From contig NZ_CP107783.1 of assembly GCF_036345255.1 (NCBI RefSeq), positions 372,001 through 436,000 of the forward strand: a stretch of DNA of 64,000 bases, written 5' to 3'. This document shows positions 1 to 7,697 of this stretch, in pieces. Numbering within the stretch: position 1 is the stretch's first letter; each line of letters starts with the position of its first letter. The position numbers and the translations under genes are program-made. This DNA comes from Streptomyces sp. NBC_00569. GTDB lineage: Bacteria > Actinomycetota > Actinomycetes > Streptomycetales > Streptomycetaceae. The notes under the pieces are model-generated. The model was not told the DNA's origin. It ran no database searches and saw only the letters and a program-made list of their open reading frames with translations.

Positions 1-299
1 GCGCGGCGGTCGGCGGCCTCGAAACCGGCACCGGAGCCGAGCGAGTGCACCAGGTAGTAGGCGACATGGATACCGCGCAGAGCGGCAGCGACCGACTCCG
101 CGTCCTGAACGTCACCGCGCACCGTTTCGACGTCACCGGCCCAGGGATGATCACGCAGCTTGCCGGGCGAGCGGGCCATGCAGCGCACCCGGTGACCGGC
201 CGCCAGCAGTTCCGGGACCAGCCTGCCTCCGATGTACCCGGAGGCCCCGGTCACAAGGCAGTGCAGCGGCTCATCGGACCGTCGTCGGTTCTCCACCAT
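1..299 (-). CDS. NAD(P)-binding epimerase/NmrA-like protein (partial)
   Basis: N-terminal 99 codons only; the gene runs off the left edge. The start is ATG at 299, with GGGAGGA about 6 nt upstream. Residues 15–22 read LVTGASGY, a Rossmann glycine-rich loop, followed by IGGRLVPELLAAGH and a CMARSP segment, as in atypical SDR proteins of the YbjT/NmrA type that bind NAD(P)H. The DVQDAESVAAALRG stretch is the usual acidic turn after strand 3. Such proteins often carry a C-terminal DUF2867 domain, which cannot be checked here. The substrate is unknown. Confidence 0.8.
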   Translation of the reverse strand, partial: MVENRRRSDEPLHCLVTGASGYIGGRLVPELLAAGHRVRCMARSPGKLRDHPWAGDVETVRGDVQDAESVAAALRGIHVAYYLVHSLGSGAGFEAADRR

Positions 300-833
300 G
301 GCTCGTCCTCCCAGCGCTCGGCCAAGTTCCTTTCCGGCGCTTCGCGCCCGCTCCAAGTGGCCCGCCACGATCGGCGCCCACCGACGTACATGTTTCGCAG
401 CAAAGCGCCGTCATGGATGCGGCGCGCGCAAAGAATCCGCCGGTACACGGCGTAGCGGGCAGACGACGGCACTCCTGAGGAACTGCACCCCCCGGCGGCG
501 GATCGGCCGACCGCACCGCGAACGTGCGTGGCAGTCGCCGTGACATGGCCGACGGTGGCCCCAGCACACCGGGGTCACTCCGGAGCGCTTCCTACGTCGT
601 CGTCGAGGGGATGGCAGCGGCTCGTGGTGCGAGTCCCTCCATCCGCCCGTTACCGATGGACCCGACGTCATGCCCGCCGGCTCACCTGGGTGGGCAGCGC
701 GCAGCCCATGGTGGCCTTGCCCCTCCGTCGGGCTCGCCGGTCCGGCGGACTGCGGAAGCACGGTCAGCGCCTGGTACTGCACCAGCCCACTGACGCGCCC
801 CAGCGGCACCACGCACCGGCAGCGCCGCCCGTT
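300..833. other. 534-bp stretch without a supported gene
   Basis: Several overlapping open frames exist on both strands, but none shows a recognisable domain, a convincing ribosome-binding site, or protein-like composition. The stretch lies between the epimerase start and the end of the TetR gene. It may hold the epimerase promoter, but no clear −10/−35 pair was identified. Confidence 0.4.
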
Positions 834-1400
834 TCAGCTGGGGGGTCCTGCCAGTGCCTGGAACGCCGGGCGCAGCAGGGCGGCGATGCGGTCGGGCGAG
901 GCGCCGCGAAGAGCGGCAAGGCCGAGGAATTGGTGGCCGATGGTGACGCCCAGCAAGGCGGTGACGAACAGTGCGGCGCGAAGCTCCGGATCCTCGGCCG
1001 CGGGCAGGGCGGCGCTCACGCTGTCGATCTGACGATCGAGGGCGGCGCGGACGTGTTCGGCTGCTGCCGGATCGGTGAGCATGGAGCGGATCATCGCCAG
1101 CGTGCCCTCGGGAAGGCCGCCGAGCTTGAGGCCGAGCGTGGCCAGCAGCTGATCGACCAGCGCGTCGGTGTCAGCACTTGTTGTCAGTACGGGAAACGCC
1201 TGCACGGACTGGGCGAAAAGCTCGCGCTTCGAACCGAAGTACTGCATGACCAGAGCCGGGTCGACGCTCGCCGCAGTCGCCACGGCGCGGATGGTGGTGC
1301 GATCGAATCCCTTCTCGGCGAACAGCTCCCGGGCGCTGTCGAGGATGCGCGCCTCGGTCGCTCGGCGACGGTCGGCGCGGGACTGGCGAGGAGTGGACAC
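834..1400 (-). CDS. TetR/AcrR family transcriptional regulator
   Basis: 188 aa, a normal TetR length. Residues about 12–58 form the DNA-binding domain: RRATEARILDSARELFAEKGF, then TTIRAVATAASVDPALVMQYFGSKRELF, the classic helix-turn-helix with the YFGSKREL signature. The rest is the variable ligand-binding domain. The gene diverges from a SnoaL-like protein, and the 84-bp gap contains a promoter and a perfect palindrome. The likely role is repression of that neighbour and of itself. The ligand is not predictable. Confidence 0.93.
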   Translation of the reverse strand: MSTPRQSRADRRRATEARILDSARELFAEKGFDRTTIRAVATAASVDPALVMQYFGSKRELFAQSVQAFPVLTTSADTDALVDQLLATLGLKLGGLPEGTLAMIRSMLTDPAAAEHVRAALDRQIDSVSAALPAAEDPELRAALFVTALLGVTIGHQFLGLAALRGASPDRIAALLRPAFQALAGPPS

Positions 1401-1418
1401 CGATTCACTCTACAGCCG

Positions 1419-1447
1419 TTGACCGAACTTTCCCCCGACCCTACGGT
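1419..1447 (+). promoter_or_regulatory. σ70-like promoter of the SnoaL-like gene
   Basis: TTGACC (1419–1424), a 17-nt spacer and TACGGT (1442–1447) match a housekeeping −35/−10 pair in the divergent gap. The predicted start point falls at about 1454, next to the palindrome at 1455–1468. Confidence 0.6.
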
Positions 1448-1454
1448 GAAGGGG

Positions 1455-1468
1455 TCAACAAGTGTTGA
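1455..1468. promoter_or_regulatory. Candidate TetR operator (palindrome)
   Basis: TCAACA-AG-TGTTGA is a perfect 6-bp inverted repeat with a 2-bp centre. It lies just after the −10 box of the SnoaL-like gene and 54 bp from the TetR start. Position and symmetry suggest the binding site of the adjacent TetR protein; this is inference. Confidence 0.5.
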
Positions 1469-1484
1469 GCGAATGGAGGCCTCT

Positions 1485-1910
1485 GTGTCGCATGCGGAAA
1501 CACCTGCGGTTCGCACCCCTCGCGAGGTGCTGAACCGCTACTACCAGGCCATGCTCGACAAGTCCCCGGATGATCTCGCCGATCTCTATGCCATGGACGC
1601 GGTGCACGAGTTCCCCTTCACCTCTCCCGGTTTCCCTCCTCTCTACGAGGGACGCGAGGCAGTACGCGCGGGATACCGGGCGGCCTGGGGCACAAGCCCC
1701 GTCCAGGTGCAGGAGGTCAGGAAGATCGCGGCCTACGAGACCGCCGATCCCGAAATGATCATCGCCGAGCACGTCGTGGTGGGAACGCTGCCGACCAGAC
1801 ACACCAGCTTCACCGTCCCCGGTCTTCTGATACTCCACATCCGCAACGGACTGATCACGCGGGCCCGCGACTACATGGACAGCTCGAGCGTCGCCGCCGC
1901 CAGAGGATGA
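1485..1910 (+). CDS. SnoaL/NTF2-like fold protein
   Basis: 141 aa. GTG at 1485 is chosen because GGAGG lies 5 nt upstream; an in-frame ATG at 1473 has no such site. The sequence has the NTF2/SnoaL cone fold pattern: an N-terminal helix VLNRYYQAMLDKSPDDLADLY, then AVHEFPFTSPG, YEGREAVRAGYRAAW, and a C-terminal LLILHIRNGLITRARDYMD strand pair. The family includes polyketide cyclases, small isomerases and binding proteins, so chemistry cannot be assigned. It is probably controlled by the divergent TetR regulator, suggesting a role in handling a small hydrophobic compound. Confidence 0.85.
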   Translation: MSHAETPAVRTPREVLNRYYQAMLDKSPDDLADLYAMDAVHEFPFTSPGFPPLYEGREAVRAGYRAAWGTSPVQVQEVRKIAAYETADPEMIIAEHVVVGTLPTRHTSFTVPGLLILHIRNGLITRARDYMDSSSVAAARG

Positions 1911-2070
1911 GGCCCAGACCGACAGAGGTGGACCGGTCCGCCTGGGACCCAAGTCGAATCGGACCAGACCCCTTCAGACGGGACCGGTTCCCTTTTTGGT
2001 TCGTGGATCGATCAGCGTTCTGGATCTCGATCGAGTCGTCACGCGCCCAGGCCGGGGGCTGTGGCCCGAC

Positions 2071-3699
2071 TCAGTGGACGGTGCCGGCCGTCCCACCGCC
2101 GCCGGTGGCGACGCCGCCGACCGGTTTGGGCGCGGGGAAGGGAGGCTTGTCCTGCCTGCAGGTCGTTCCGGCCGGCGGGAGCGTGCCGTCGATGAGGTAC
2201 CGGCTCTCGTACGTCTTCACGCAGCTGCTGGGGTTGACCAGGGCGGTGTGACCGTACCCCTCGTGGGTGAGCAGGCGGGCGTCGGCCAGTTCCCCGGCCA
2301 GCGCCTGCGCGTCCGCGTAGGGAGTGGCGGGGTCGTACTTGGTGCCGACCAGCAGGACCGGGTGTGCCGTCGGCCTGTTCCACGGACCCCGGTAGCGGTC
2401 GGCCGCGACGGCCGGCCAGGAGGCACACCCGATGGTGGCCCAGGTCCAGAAGCGTCCGGCGTCACCGGCACGTGCGGCGGCGGCCTCTTCCAGGGCGGGG
2501 TAGGCGGCGGCGTCACGCGGGTTGGGGCTGTCGCCGCAGAGCACCGCAGCCGCCTGTTCCTCGCCGAGGTACGGATCCGGATGCGGAACCGGCGGCGGAG
2601 GCGGAAGCGAGGACTCCTTGGCGACGCGGCCCTGCCAGAGGTCCTGCAGCCTGACGGCGAGGTCCGTCCAGCGCGGGTGAACGATGTAGAGGCTGGGCAC
2701 CACGTCGGCGATCGTGCGTCCGTAGGTCCACTCACCCACGGGATGTGCCCGCAGCCGCCGCATCAGCTGTTCGAACTTGGTACGGGTCGCTTTCGGGCTG
2801 CCGGCGGAGAAGGCGCAGCCCGCGGTGTCCGTGGATCCGCACAGGGTGAGGAACCGGTCCAGGACCCCTGCCGCGGAGCGGTCCACGCCCATACGCAAGA
2901 AGGTGGTCAGCCGGGGGTCCGCGTCGGAGGCGTGGTTCGTCCATGCCTGCGGGTCGATGTCGCTGTCGAGGACCATGGCGCGGACCCTGCCGGGGAACAA
3001 GTTGGCGTAGGTGGCGCCCAGGATTGTGCCGTAGGAGATTCCCAGGTAGGTGAGTTGCGCGTCGCCCACCGCCTGGCGCAGCCCTTCGAGGTCGCGAGCG
3101 GCGTCAGTGGTCGACACATGACGCAGTAACTCGGGGTCACGCCGCTCACAGCGCCGGGACAGGTCCTGGTACGCGGCGGCCACGGCCGCTCGCTGCTGTG
3201 CGCCCACCGGGATGCCGGCCGGTTTGCTCGCGTTCCACGCGGCGGCCTCCTCGGGAGTCGCGAAGCAGTCGACCGCGGTGCTGCTGCCGATCCCGCGGGG
3301 GTCCCAGCTGACGATGTCGAACCGCTCGCGCACTTCGCGCGGGAAGAACTCGTAGTCCTGTGGCATCTGGATCGTTCCCGGCCCGCCGGGTCCGCCGGGG
3401 TTGAAGAGCAGGGTGCCGATGCGTCGACCAGGGCCGGTCGCCTTTCGTTTGATGACTGCCAGTTTGATGGTGCGACGACCTGGGTTGTTGTAGTCCAGCG
3501 GCACCTTCGCGGTCGCGCAGTCGTACGGGCTGCCTTTGACGCAGGGTTTCCAGTCCAGCTTCGGGGCCGGTACCGAAGCTGTGGGTATGCCTCCGGCCGC
3601 GGCGAGGTTCTGCCCGGTCAGAACAGTCGAGTAGGTCACCAGCGCGGCGATGACCGCGGCACAGATCCGACGGCCCGCCGTCGGTCCGGATATGTGCAT
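2071..3699 (-). CDS. Secreted α/β-hydrolase, tripeptidyl aminopeptidase type (S33)
   Basis: 542 aa. ATG at 3699 has GGAGGA upstream. Residues 1–35 form a Sec-type signal peptide (RRICAAVIAALVTYS core, AAA cleavage zone). The mature protein carries LLFNPGGPGGPG (oxyanion region), WDPRGIG, and the nucleophile elbow GISYGT with Ser222. The C-terminus has VGTKYDPATPY and GYGHTAL, supplying the Asp and His of the triad in a TAP-like domain. Relatives are extracellular tripeptidyl aminopeptidases and proline iminopeptidase-like enzymes of Streptomyces. The open frame extends upstream to 4011, but that part is unlike the family and precedes the signal peptide. Confidence 0.9.
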   Translation of the reverse strand: MHISGPTAGRRICAAVIAALVTYSTVLTGQNLAAAGGIPTASVPAPKLDWKPCVKGSPYDCATAKVPLDYNNPGRRTIKLAVIKRKATGPGRRIGTLLFNPGGPGGPGTIQMPQDYEFFPREVRERFDIVSWDPRGIGSSTAVDCFATPEEAAAWNASKPAGIPVGAQQRAAVAAAYQDLSRRCERRDPELLRHVSTTDAARDLEGLRQAVGDAQLTYLGISYGTILGATYANLFPGRVRAMVLDSDIDPQAWTNHASDADPRLTTFLRMGVDRSAAGVLDRFLTLCGSTDTAGCAFSAGSPKATRTKFEQLMRRLRAHPVGEWTYGRTIADVVPSLYIVHPRWTDLAVRLQDLWQGRVAKESSLPPPPPVPHPDPYLGEEQAAAVLCGDSPNPRDAAAYPALEEAAAARAGDAGRFWTWATIGCASWPAVAADRYRGPWNRPTAHPVLLVGTKYDPATPYADAQALAGELADARLLTHEGYGHTALVNPSSCVKTYESRYLIDGTLPPAGTTCRQDKPPFPAPKPVGGVATGGGGTAGTVH

Positions 3700-4014
3700 G
3701 CCCTGTCCTCCACGGCTGAGGGGCGGACGCCCTGCTGTGTCGGACGTCGTCACGCATCTGTGTCCACGGGACCGCGGCCCGGCGACGCACGCGAGAGGAC
3801 TGCGGCCAATCGGGCGAATCACCGTCACGGTGGGGCCGGCGACGAAGCCCGCGACGCCCGGCCGGCTCCTGGCCCTCCGCCCCAGGGACGACTCGAGTGG
3901 CCTGCTGAAGTGTCCCCTCCCGGATGACTTCGAGCGGACCGGTGGTACAGCGGCTCCAATGAGGGCTGCATCCGGCTTCATCAGGGCGAGGAAGCGCGTG
4001 ATCGTGCCCACGGC
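3700..4014. other. 315-bp gap between the S33 peptidase start and the ars operon end
   Basis: The peptidase frame stays open through this gap but lacks family similarity before the signal peptide. The gap presumably contains the peptidase promoter. No clear hairpin or operator stands out. Confidence 0.35.
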
Positions 4015-4521
4015 CTACGTGACGGCTTCGCTGCGTCGTTCGATCATGACGACGTCACGCCACACGCCGTGGTGCCGGCCGATGCGCTCGCGGGTGCCGA
4101 TCTCACGGAAGCCGCGTCTGCGGTGGACGGCGAGACTGGCTGCGTTCTCGAGGAAGATGCCGGACTGGACGGTCCAGATCCCGGCCGCCTCGGTCGAGGT
4201 GATCAGGGCGCCGAGCAGAGCACCGGCGATGCCCCGGCCGCGGACTCCGGGGTGGACGTACACGGAGTGCTCGACCACGCCGGCGTAGACGCAGCGGTCG
4301 GAGACTGCGGAGGCGGCGATCCAGCCGATGACGGAGCCGACGGAATCGAGGGCCACGTGACGGTGCTCGGGGAGTTTGGCGGCGTCGAAGTGCCGCCAAG
4401 TGGGTGCGGTGGTTTCGAAGGTGGCGTTCCCCTCGTCGATGCCGAGTTGGTAGATCTTCAGGACGGCACCGGCGTGCTCGGGGCGCATCGATGTGATGCG
4501 GATGTCAGGGTGTGCGGTCAT
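4015..4521 (-). CDS. arsN1: GNAT acetyltransferase, phosphinothricin/arsinothricin N-acetyltransferase-like
   Basis: 168 aa, the usual length for the Pat/ArsN family. It begins IRITSMRPEHAGAVLKIYQLGID and continues with NATFETTAPTW, the sequence layout of phosphinothricin acetyltransferases. Motif A, VHPGVRGRGIAGALL, is the acetyl-CoA pyrophosphate loop. Its ATG overlaps the arsC stop (ATGA), so it is the last gene of arsR–acr3–arsC. Known ArsN1 enzymes acetylate arsinothricin, an arsenic-containing glutamate analogue antibiotic, and some accept phosphinothricin. The family is seen; the arsinothricin substrate is inferred from gene context. Confidence 0.75.
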   Translation of the reverse strand: MTAHPDIRITSMRPEHAGAVLKIYQLGIDEGNATFETTAPTWRHFDAAKLPEHRHVALDSVGSVIGWIAASAVSDRCVYAGVVEHSVYVHPGVRGRGIAGALLGALITSTEAAGIWTVQSGIFLENAASLAVHRRRGFREIGTRERIGRHHGVWRDVVMIERRSEAVT

Positions 4522-4937
4522 GAGCGGGGCTCGGGTGCGATCTCCTCGATCAGGCCCCGGATGCGGCGTTCGATCTCGTCGCGGATCGGGCGGACCGCGT
4601 CGACTCCCTGGCCTGCCGGGTCGGTGAGTTGCCAGTCGAGGTAGCGCTTGCCCGGGAAGACGGGGCAGGTGTCGCCGCAGCCCATGGTGATGACGACATC
4701 GGATGCCTGGACGGCTTCCGCGGTGAGCACCTTGGGGACTTCCGCGGAGATGTCGATGCCGACCTCGGTCAGCGCCTGGACCACGGCCGGGTTGACGGAG
4801 TCGGCCGGCGCGGAGCCCGCCGAACGCACCTGTACGCGATCTCCGGCGAGGTGGGTCAGGAAGGCAGCGGCCATCTGGGAGCGTCCGGCGTTGTGGACGC
4901 AGACGAACAGGACCGAGGGAAGGACGGTGTCAGACAC
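4518..4937 (-). CDS. arsC: Arsenate reductase, thioredoxin-linked type
   Basis: 139 aa from GTG at 4937, which overlaps the end of acr3 by 8 nt. Low-molecular-weight phosphatase fold: the P-loop Cys13-VHNAG-Arg19 followed by Ser is the CX5R(S) anion site. Cys87 and Cys91 in MGCGDTCP are the redox relay cysteines of the Staphylococcus/Bacillus ArsC class. It reduces As(V) to As(III) for export by the adjacent Acr3 pump. Electrons would come from thioredoxin, or possibly mycothiol in this phylum; the sequence does not decide which. Confidence 0.93.
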   Translation of the reverse strand: MSDTVLPSVLFVCVHNAGRSQMAAAFLTHLAGDRVQVRSAGSAPADSVNPAVVQALTEVGIDISAEVPKVLTAEAVQASDVVITMGCGDTCPVFPGKRYLDWQLTDPAGQGVDAVRPIRDEIERRIRGLIEEIAPEPRS

Positions 4938-6027
4938 GGGCGGGATCTTCCTGGAGTGCGGGCGAGGCGGGGGCGGTGAAGTAGCGTCGGGCGTACAGCG
5001 CCACGTACACGAGCCCGATCAGCACCGGTACCTCGATGAGCGGGCCGACGACACCGGCCAGGGCCTGCCCGGAGGAGGCGCCGAACGTCGCGATGGCCAC
5101 GGCGATGGCCAACTCGAAGTTGTTGCCTGCGGCCGTGAAGGCCAGCGTGGTGGCGCGCGGGTAGTCCAGGCCGACCGCACGCCCCAGAGCCATCGATCCG
5201 GCCCACATGAGTGCGAAGTAGGCGAACAGTGGCAGAGCGATGCGGACCACGTCGAGAGGCTTGGACGTGATGGCGTCGCCCTGGAGGGCGAAGAGGATGA
5301 CGATGGTGAACAGCAGCCCGTACAGGGCGAAGGGGCCGATGCGCGGGATCAGCTTCGCCTCGTACCAGGTGCGGCCCTTGGCCTTCTCGCCGATGCGGCG
5401 GGTGAGGTATCCGGCCGCGAGCGGGATGCCGAGGAAGACGAGCACGCTGCGCGCGATCTCCCACACCGACACGTCGAGGCCGGTCTGCTCCAGGCCCAGC
5501 CGGCCGGGCAGAACGGTCAGGTAGAACCAGCCGAGCGCGGAGAACGCGATCACCTGGAACACGGAGTTCAGCGCCACCAGGACCGCGGCGGCTTCCCGGT
5601 GCCCGCAGGCCAGGTCGTTCCAGATGATGACCATGGCGATGCAGCGGGCGAGTCCGACGATGATCAGGCCGGTGCGATATTCGGGCAGGTCCGGGAGGAG
5701 CAGCCAGGCCAGGGCGAACATGAGCGCCGGGCCGACGATCCAGTTCAGCAGCAGCGAGGGCAGCAGCAGGCGCCGGTCCCGTGTGACGGTGTCGAGGCGG
5801 TCATAGCGGACCTTGGCCAACACCGGGTACATCATCACGAGCAGACCCAGCGCGATCGGCAGGGACACCCCGCTCACGGTCACCGTGGCCAACGTGTCCC
5901 CGAGCCCCGGTACGAGACGGCCCAGACCGAGCCCGACCGCCATCGCGGCGAGGATCCACACGGCAAGGTAGCGGTCCAGGAACGACAGGCGCCCTGCCAC
6001 GCCGTGATCAGGTGCGCTCGTGTTCAC
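4930..6027 (-). CDS. acr3: Arsenite efflux permease, Acr3 family
   Basis: 365 aa with about ten hydrophobic segments. Starts at GTG 6027 within a GTGA overlap with arsR. Family signatures include MMYPVLAKVRY near residue 65, LNWIVGPALMFALAWLLL and RCIAMVIIWNDLACG, which contains the conserved Acr3 cysteine, and the later FTAAGNNFELAIAVAIATFG segment. It exports arsenite from the cytoplasm, driven by the membrane potential, and works directly downstream of ArsC chemistry. Often annotated arsB, but the sequence is of the Acr3 (BASS) type, not the ArsB antiporter type. Confidence 0.93.
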   Translation of the reverse strand: MNTSAPDHGVAGRLSFLDRYLAVWILAAMAVGLGLGRLVPGLGDTLATVTVSGVSLPIALGLLVMMYPVLAKVRYDRLDTVTRDRRLLLPSLLLNWIVGPALMFALAWLLLPDLPEYRTGLIIVGLARCIAMVIIWNDLACGHREAAAVLVALNSVFQVIAFSALGWFYLTVLPGRLGLEQTGLDVSVWEIARSVLVFLGIPLAAGYLTRRIGEKAKGRTWYEAKLIPRIGPFALYGLLFTIVILFALQGDAITSKPLDVVRIALPLFAYFALMWAGSMALGRAVGLDYPRATTLAFTAAGNNFELAIAVAIATFGASSGQALAGVVGPLIEVPVLIGLVYVALYARRYFTAPASPALQEDPARV

Positions 6028-6431
6028 GAAGCGGCCCCGGCAGTCCCCGGGCGGGCGGGCAGCAGCTCGGCGGCCGGGCGGCTCAGGATCCCCGCAAGTC
6101 GGTCGGTCATCTCAGGCAGCAGCCAGTAGTAGACCCATGTCCCGCGCCTCTCGCAGTCGATGAGACCGGCCTGTCGCAGCAGCTTGAGGTGATGCGAGAT
6201 CGTCGGCTGCGACAGGTCGAAGGCCGGTGTCAGGTCGCAGACGCAGACTTCCCCGCCTGCCCGTGAGGCGATCATCGACAGCAGACGCAGGCGGACCGGA
6301 TCGCCCAGCGCCTTGAACACTTTCGCCAGCTCAACGGCCTGGGGCTCGTCCAGCGGGGCGGTCAGGAGCCCCGGGCAGCAGGCGTCTCCCTCGCCGGTCT
6401 GATCCAGCACCACAAGTCTTTGCTTCGACAT
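6024..6431 (-). CDS. arsR: ArsR/SmtB family arsenic-responsive repressor
   Basis: 135 aa from ATG 6431. The winged helix includes FKALGDPVRLRLLSMI, then DLSQPTISHHLKLLRQAGLI and a TWVYYWLLPE wing. Cys63 and Cys65 in EVCVCDL form the classic As(III) site at the start of the recognition-helix region; Cys18 and Cys19 near the N-terminus may contribute a third ligand. First gene of the minus-strand ars operon and divergent from arsI. It should release DNA on binding As(III) and thereby derepress both directions. Confidence 0.93.
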   Translation of the reverse strand: MSKQRLVVLDQTGEGDACCPGLLTAPLDEPQAVELAKVFKALGDPVRLRLLSMIASRAGGEVCVCDLTPAFDLSQPTISHHLKLLRQAGLIDCERRGTWVYYWLLPEMTDRLAGILSRPAAELLPARPGTAGAAS

Positions 6432-6440
6432 GCGTCTATG

Positions 6441-6469
6441 TTGACAGGCTTCGATACAAGGCGCAATGT
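6441..6469 (+). promoter_or_regulatory. Candidate promoter of arsI
   Basis: A perfect TTGACA −35 (6441–6446) is followed after 17 nt by CAATGT (6464–6469), a weak −10. It lies in the 79-bp arsR–arsI divergent gap and overlaps the inverted repeats at 6449–6492. Confidence 0.45.
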
Positions 6470-6492
6470 TGCATCGAAGAACATCAATGCAA
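6449..6492. promoter_or_regulatory. Candidate ArsR operators between arsR and arsI
   Basis: Two interlocked inverted repeats are visible. CTTCGAT (6449–6455) pairs with ATCGAAG (6473–6479). TTGCAT (6469–6474) pairs with ATGCAA (6487–6492). Both straddle the region where the divergent promoters should lie, so ArsR dimers there could repress both transcripts. Confidence 0.5.
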
Positions 6493-6510
6493 CCTGAGGG
6501 GAGCACTGCC

Positions 6511-6984
6511 ATGTCTCGCGCTCAGCTCGCTCTGCGTGTAAGTGATCTGGAAGCATCGATCACCTTCTACTCGAAGCTGTTCGGCACCGAACCGGCCAAG
6601 CGCCGTGAGGGCTACGCCAACTTCGCCATCGCCGAGCCCCCGTTGAAGCTCGTCCTCATCGAGGGCGAGCCCGACCAGGAAACCCGCCTCGACCACCTCG
6701 GCGTCGAGGTCGAGACCACCGAGCAGGTCACCGCCACAACCGGGCGGCTGAAGGACGCCGGCCTCGCGACGTTCGAGGAGAACGACACCTCCTGCTGCTA
6801 CGCCGTCCAGGACAAGGTCTGGGTCCACGGACCCGGCCAGGAGCCCTGGGAGGTCTACGTCGTCAAGGCTGACGCCGACACCCTCGGCAAGAGCGCCCAG
6901 CCCGACGTGAACGGCGACGAATGCTGCACCAGCCGGCCCGCGGCCGAAGGAGCGACCGCAGCGGTATGCGCCTGCGGACAATGA
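6511..6984 (+). CDS. arsI: ArsI/CadI-type vicinal-oxygen-chelate protein (organoarsenical C–As lyase)
   Basis: 157 aa from ATG 6511, preceded by GAGGGGAG. A glyoxalase/VOC fold opens with QLALRVSDLEASITFYSKLFG. Known ArsI enzymes are Fe(II) dioxygenases that cleave the C–As bond of trivalent methyl or aromatic arsenicals. Their hallmarks are present: His62 in DHLGVEV, Glu114 in PWEVYVV, and the vicinal Cys95–Cys96 pair in NDTSCCYA that binds the arsenical. A cysteine-containing tail (DECCTSRP … AVCACGQ) follows. The gene is divergent from arsR, consistent with ArsR control. CadI-type annotations in databases refer to the same family. Confidence 0.88.
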   Translation: MSRAQLALRVSDLEASITFYSKLFGTEPAKRREGYANFAIAEPPLKLVLIEGEPDQETRLDHLGVEVETTEQVTATTGRLKDAGLATFEENDTSCCYAVQDKVWVHGPGQEPWEVYVVKADADTLGKSAQPDVNGDECCTSRPAAEGATAAVCACGQ

Positions 6985-7078
6985 CCCACCGATGCGGCGG
7001 CTGCGGACAGTGACCCGTCGATGCCCACTGGACATTCACTCGGGCCCTGGTTAGGAACCGGCCCACAGGCGGCCAGAA

Positions 7079-7110
7079 TTTCCCTCCTTCAGGAGGGAGT
7101 ACAAGTCAAC
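7079..7110 (+). repeat. IS200/IS605 (TnpB)-like right-end remnant / hairpin
   Basis: An 8-bp stem TCCCTCCT/AGGAGGGA with a TC loop (7081–7098) is followed by GTACAAGTCAAC. Apart from one C indel, the same 32 nt occur in inverted orientation at 26888–26920. The layout of a hairpin containing TTCAGG and a terminal AAGTCAA is that of right ends of IS605-family tnpB elements, where the ωRNA scaffold finishes. No tnpB gene remains. The segment overlaps the stop codon of the ABM-like gene and may serve as a terminator for arsI. Confidence 0.5.
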
Positions 7111-7390
7111 CAGCAGCCACAACCGGGCCGGCCGTGACCTGAGGACTGTTGGGGAGGAGCGACGCGAGGCTGTCCCGTACGAAGTCAGCCGCCCGGTTGA
7201 TCGACTCCTCGGCCCCGGACTGGTCTTCAAAGACGCTGGTGGAGACCATCACCCCGTCCCCGGCGTCCACCCAGTAGTAGGCCACGAAACCAGGGACTTG
7301 GCGGAGCAGAGGGACGAAACCCTCGTCCACTCGGCGTCCTGCCTCGGCGGAGTCAGTCACTCCTTCGTAACGCCGGATTACTGCGTACAT
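7106..7390 (-). CDS. Antibiotic-biosynthesis-monooxygenase-like (ABM fold) small protein
   Basis: 94 aa from ATG 7390, chosen for GAGGAGAT 7 nt upstream. The order MYAVIRRYEGV, then VPLLRQVPGFVAYYWVDAGDGVMVSTSVFEDQSGAEES matches single-domain dimeric α+β barrel proteins (ABM/DUF-type) that act as stress sensors, heme monooxygenases or unknown enzymes. No heme ligand can be assigned. Its stop codon lies inside the IS605-like end, so the natural C-terminus may have been altered. Function unknown. Confidence 0.75.
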   Translation of the reverse strand: MYAVIRRYEGVTDSAEAGRRVDEGFVPLLRQVPGFVAYYWVDAGDGVMVSTSVFEDQSGAEESINRAADFVRDSLASLLPNSPQVTAGPVVAAG

Positions 7391-7697
7391 AGCTGATCTC
7401 CTCATGGATCCCAAGGTCACCTTGCGCGAAACGACCTACCCCTGCCGGGCGTCTCTGGCTCGGGGGACGCCCGGACATGACCCGGATAGGCGCACCGGCG
7501 ATCCAACCCGGGCGTCGGCTTTGGCCAGGACTGGGCGAACCCGACTTCACGGACGTCCGGTCAGGGTCGAATTTCAAAGATCCCCGCGGCACTCGACCGG
7601 CCCGGCCGGGCTGTGTCGTGACTCGGTCCCCGGCCGGGGCCGTGTCGGCGAAGATGGACCTGTCCACCGTCCCCGCCAGCCAGGAGTCTTCGCGCAG
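7391..7697. other. 307-bp intergenic region upstream of the LacI gene
   Basis: Divergent region between the ABM-like gene and the LacI regulator. No copy of the CCAAATCGATTTGG palindrome found at 12580–12607 is seen here, so there is no visual sign of autoregulation by that motif. No gene recognised. Confidence 0.35.

Noticed and set aside
528..1472. Plus-strand open frame extending the SnoaL gene by more than 300 codons
   Set aside because: It lies antisense to the TetR gene and lacks domain content; the GGAGG-preceded GTG at 1485 gives a normal-length SnoaL protein.
3700..4011. N-terminal extension of the S33 peptidase to GTG 4011
   Set aside because: Would put about 100 residues before a clear signal peptide that has its own GGAGGA-preceded ATG.
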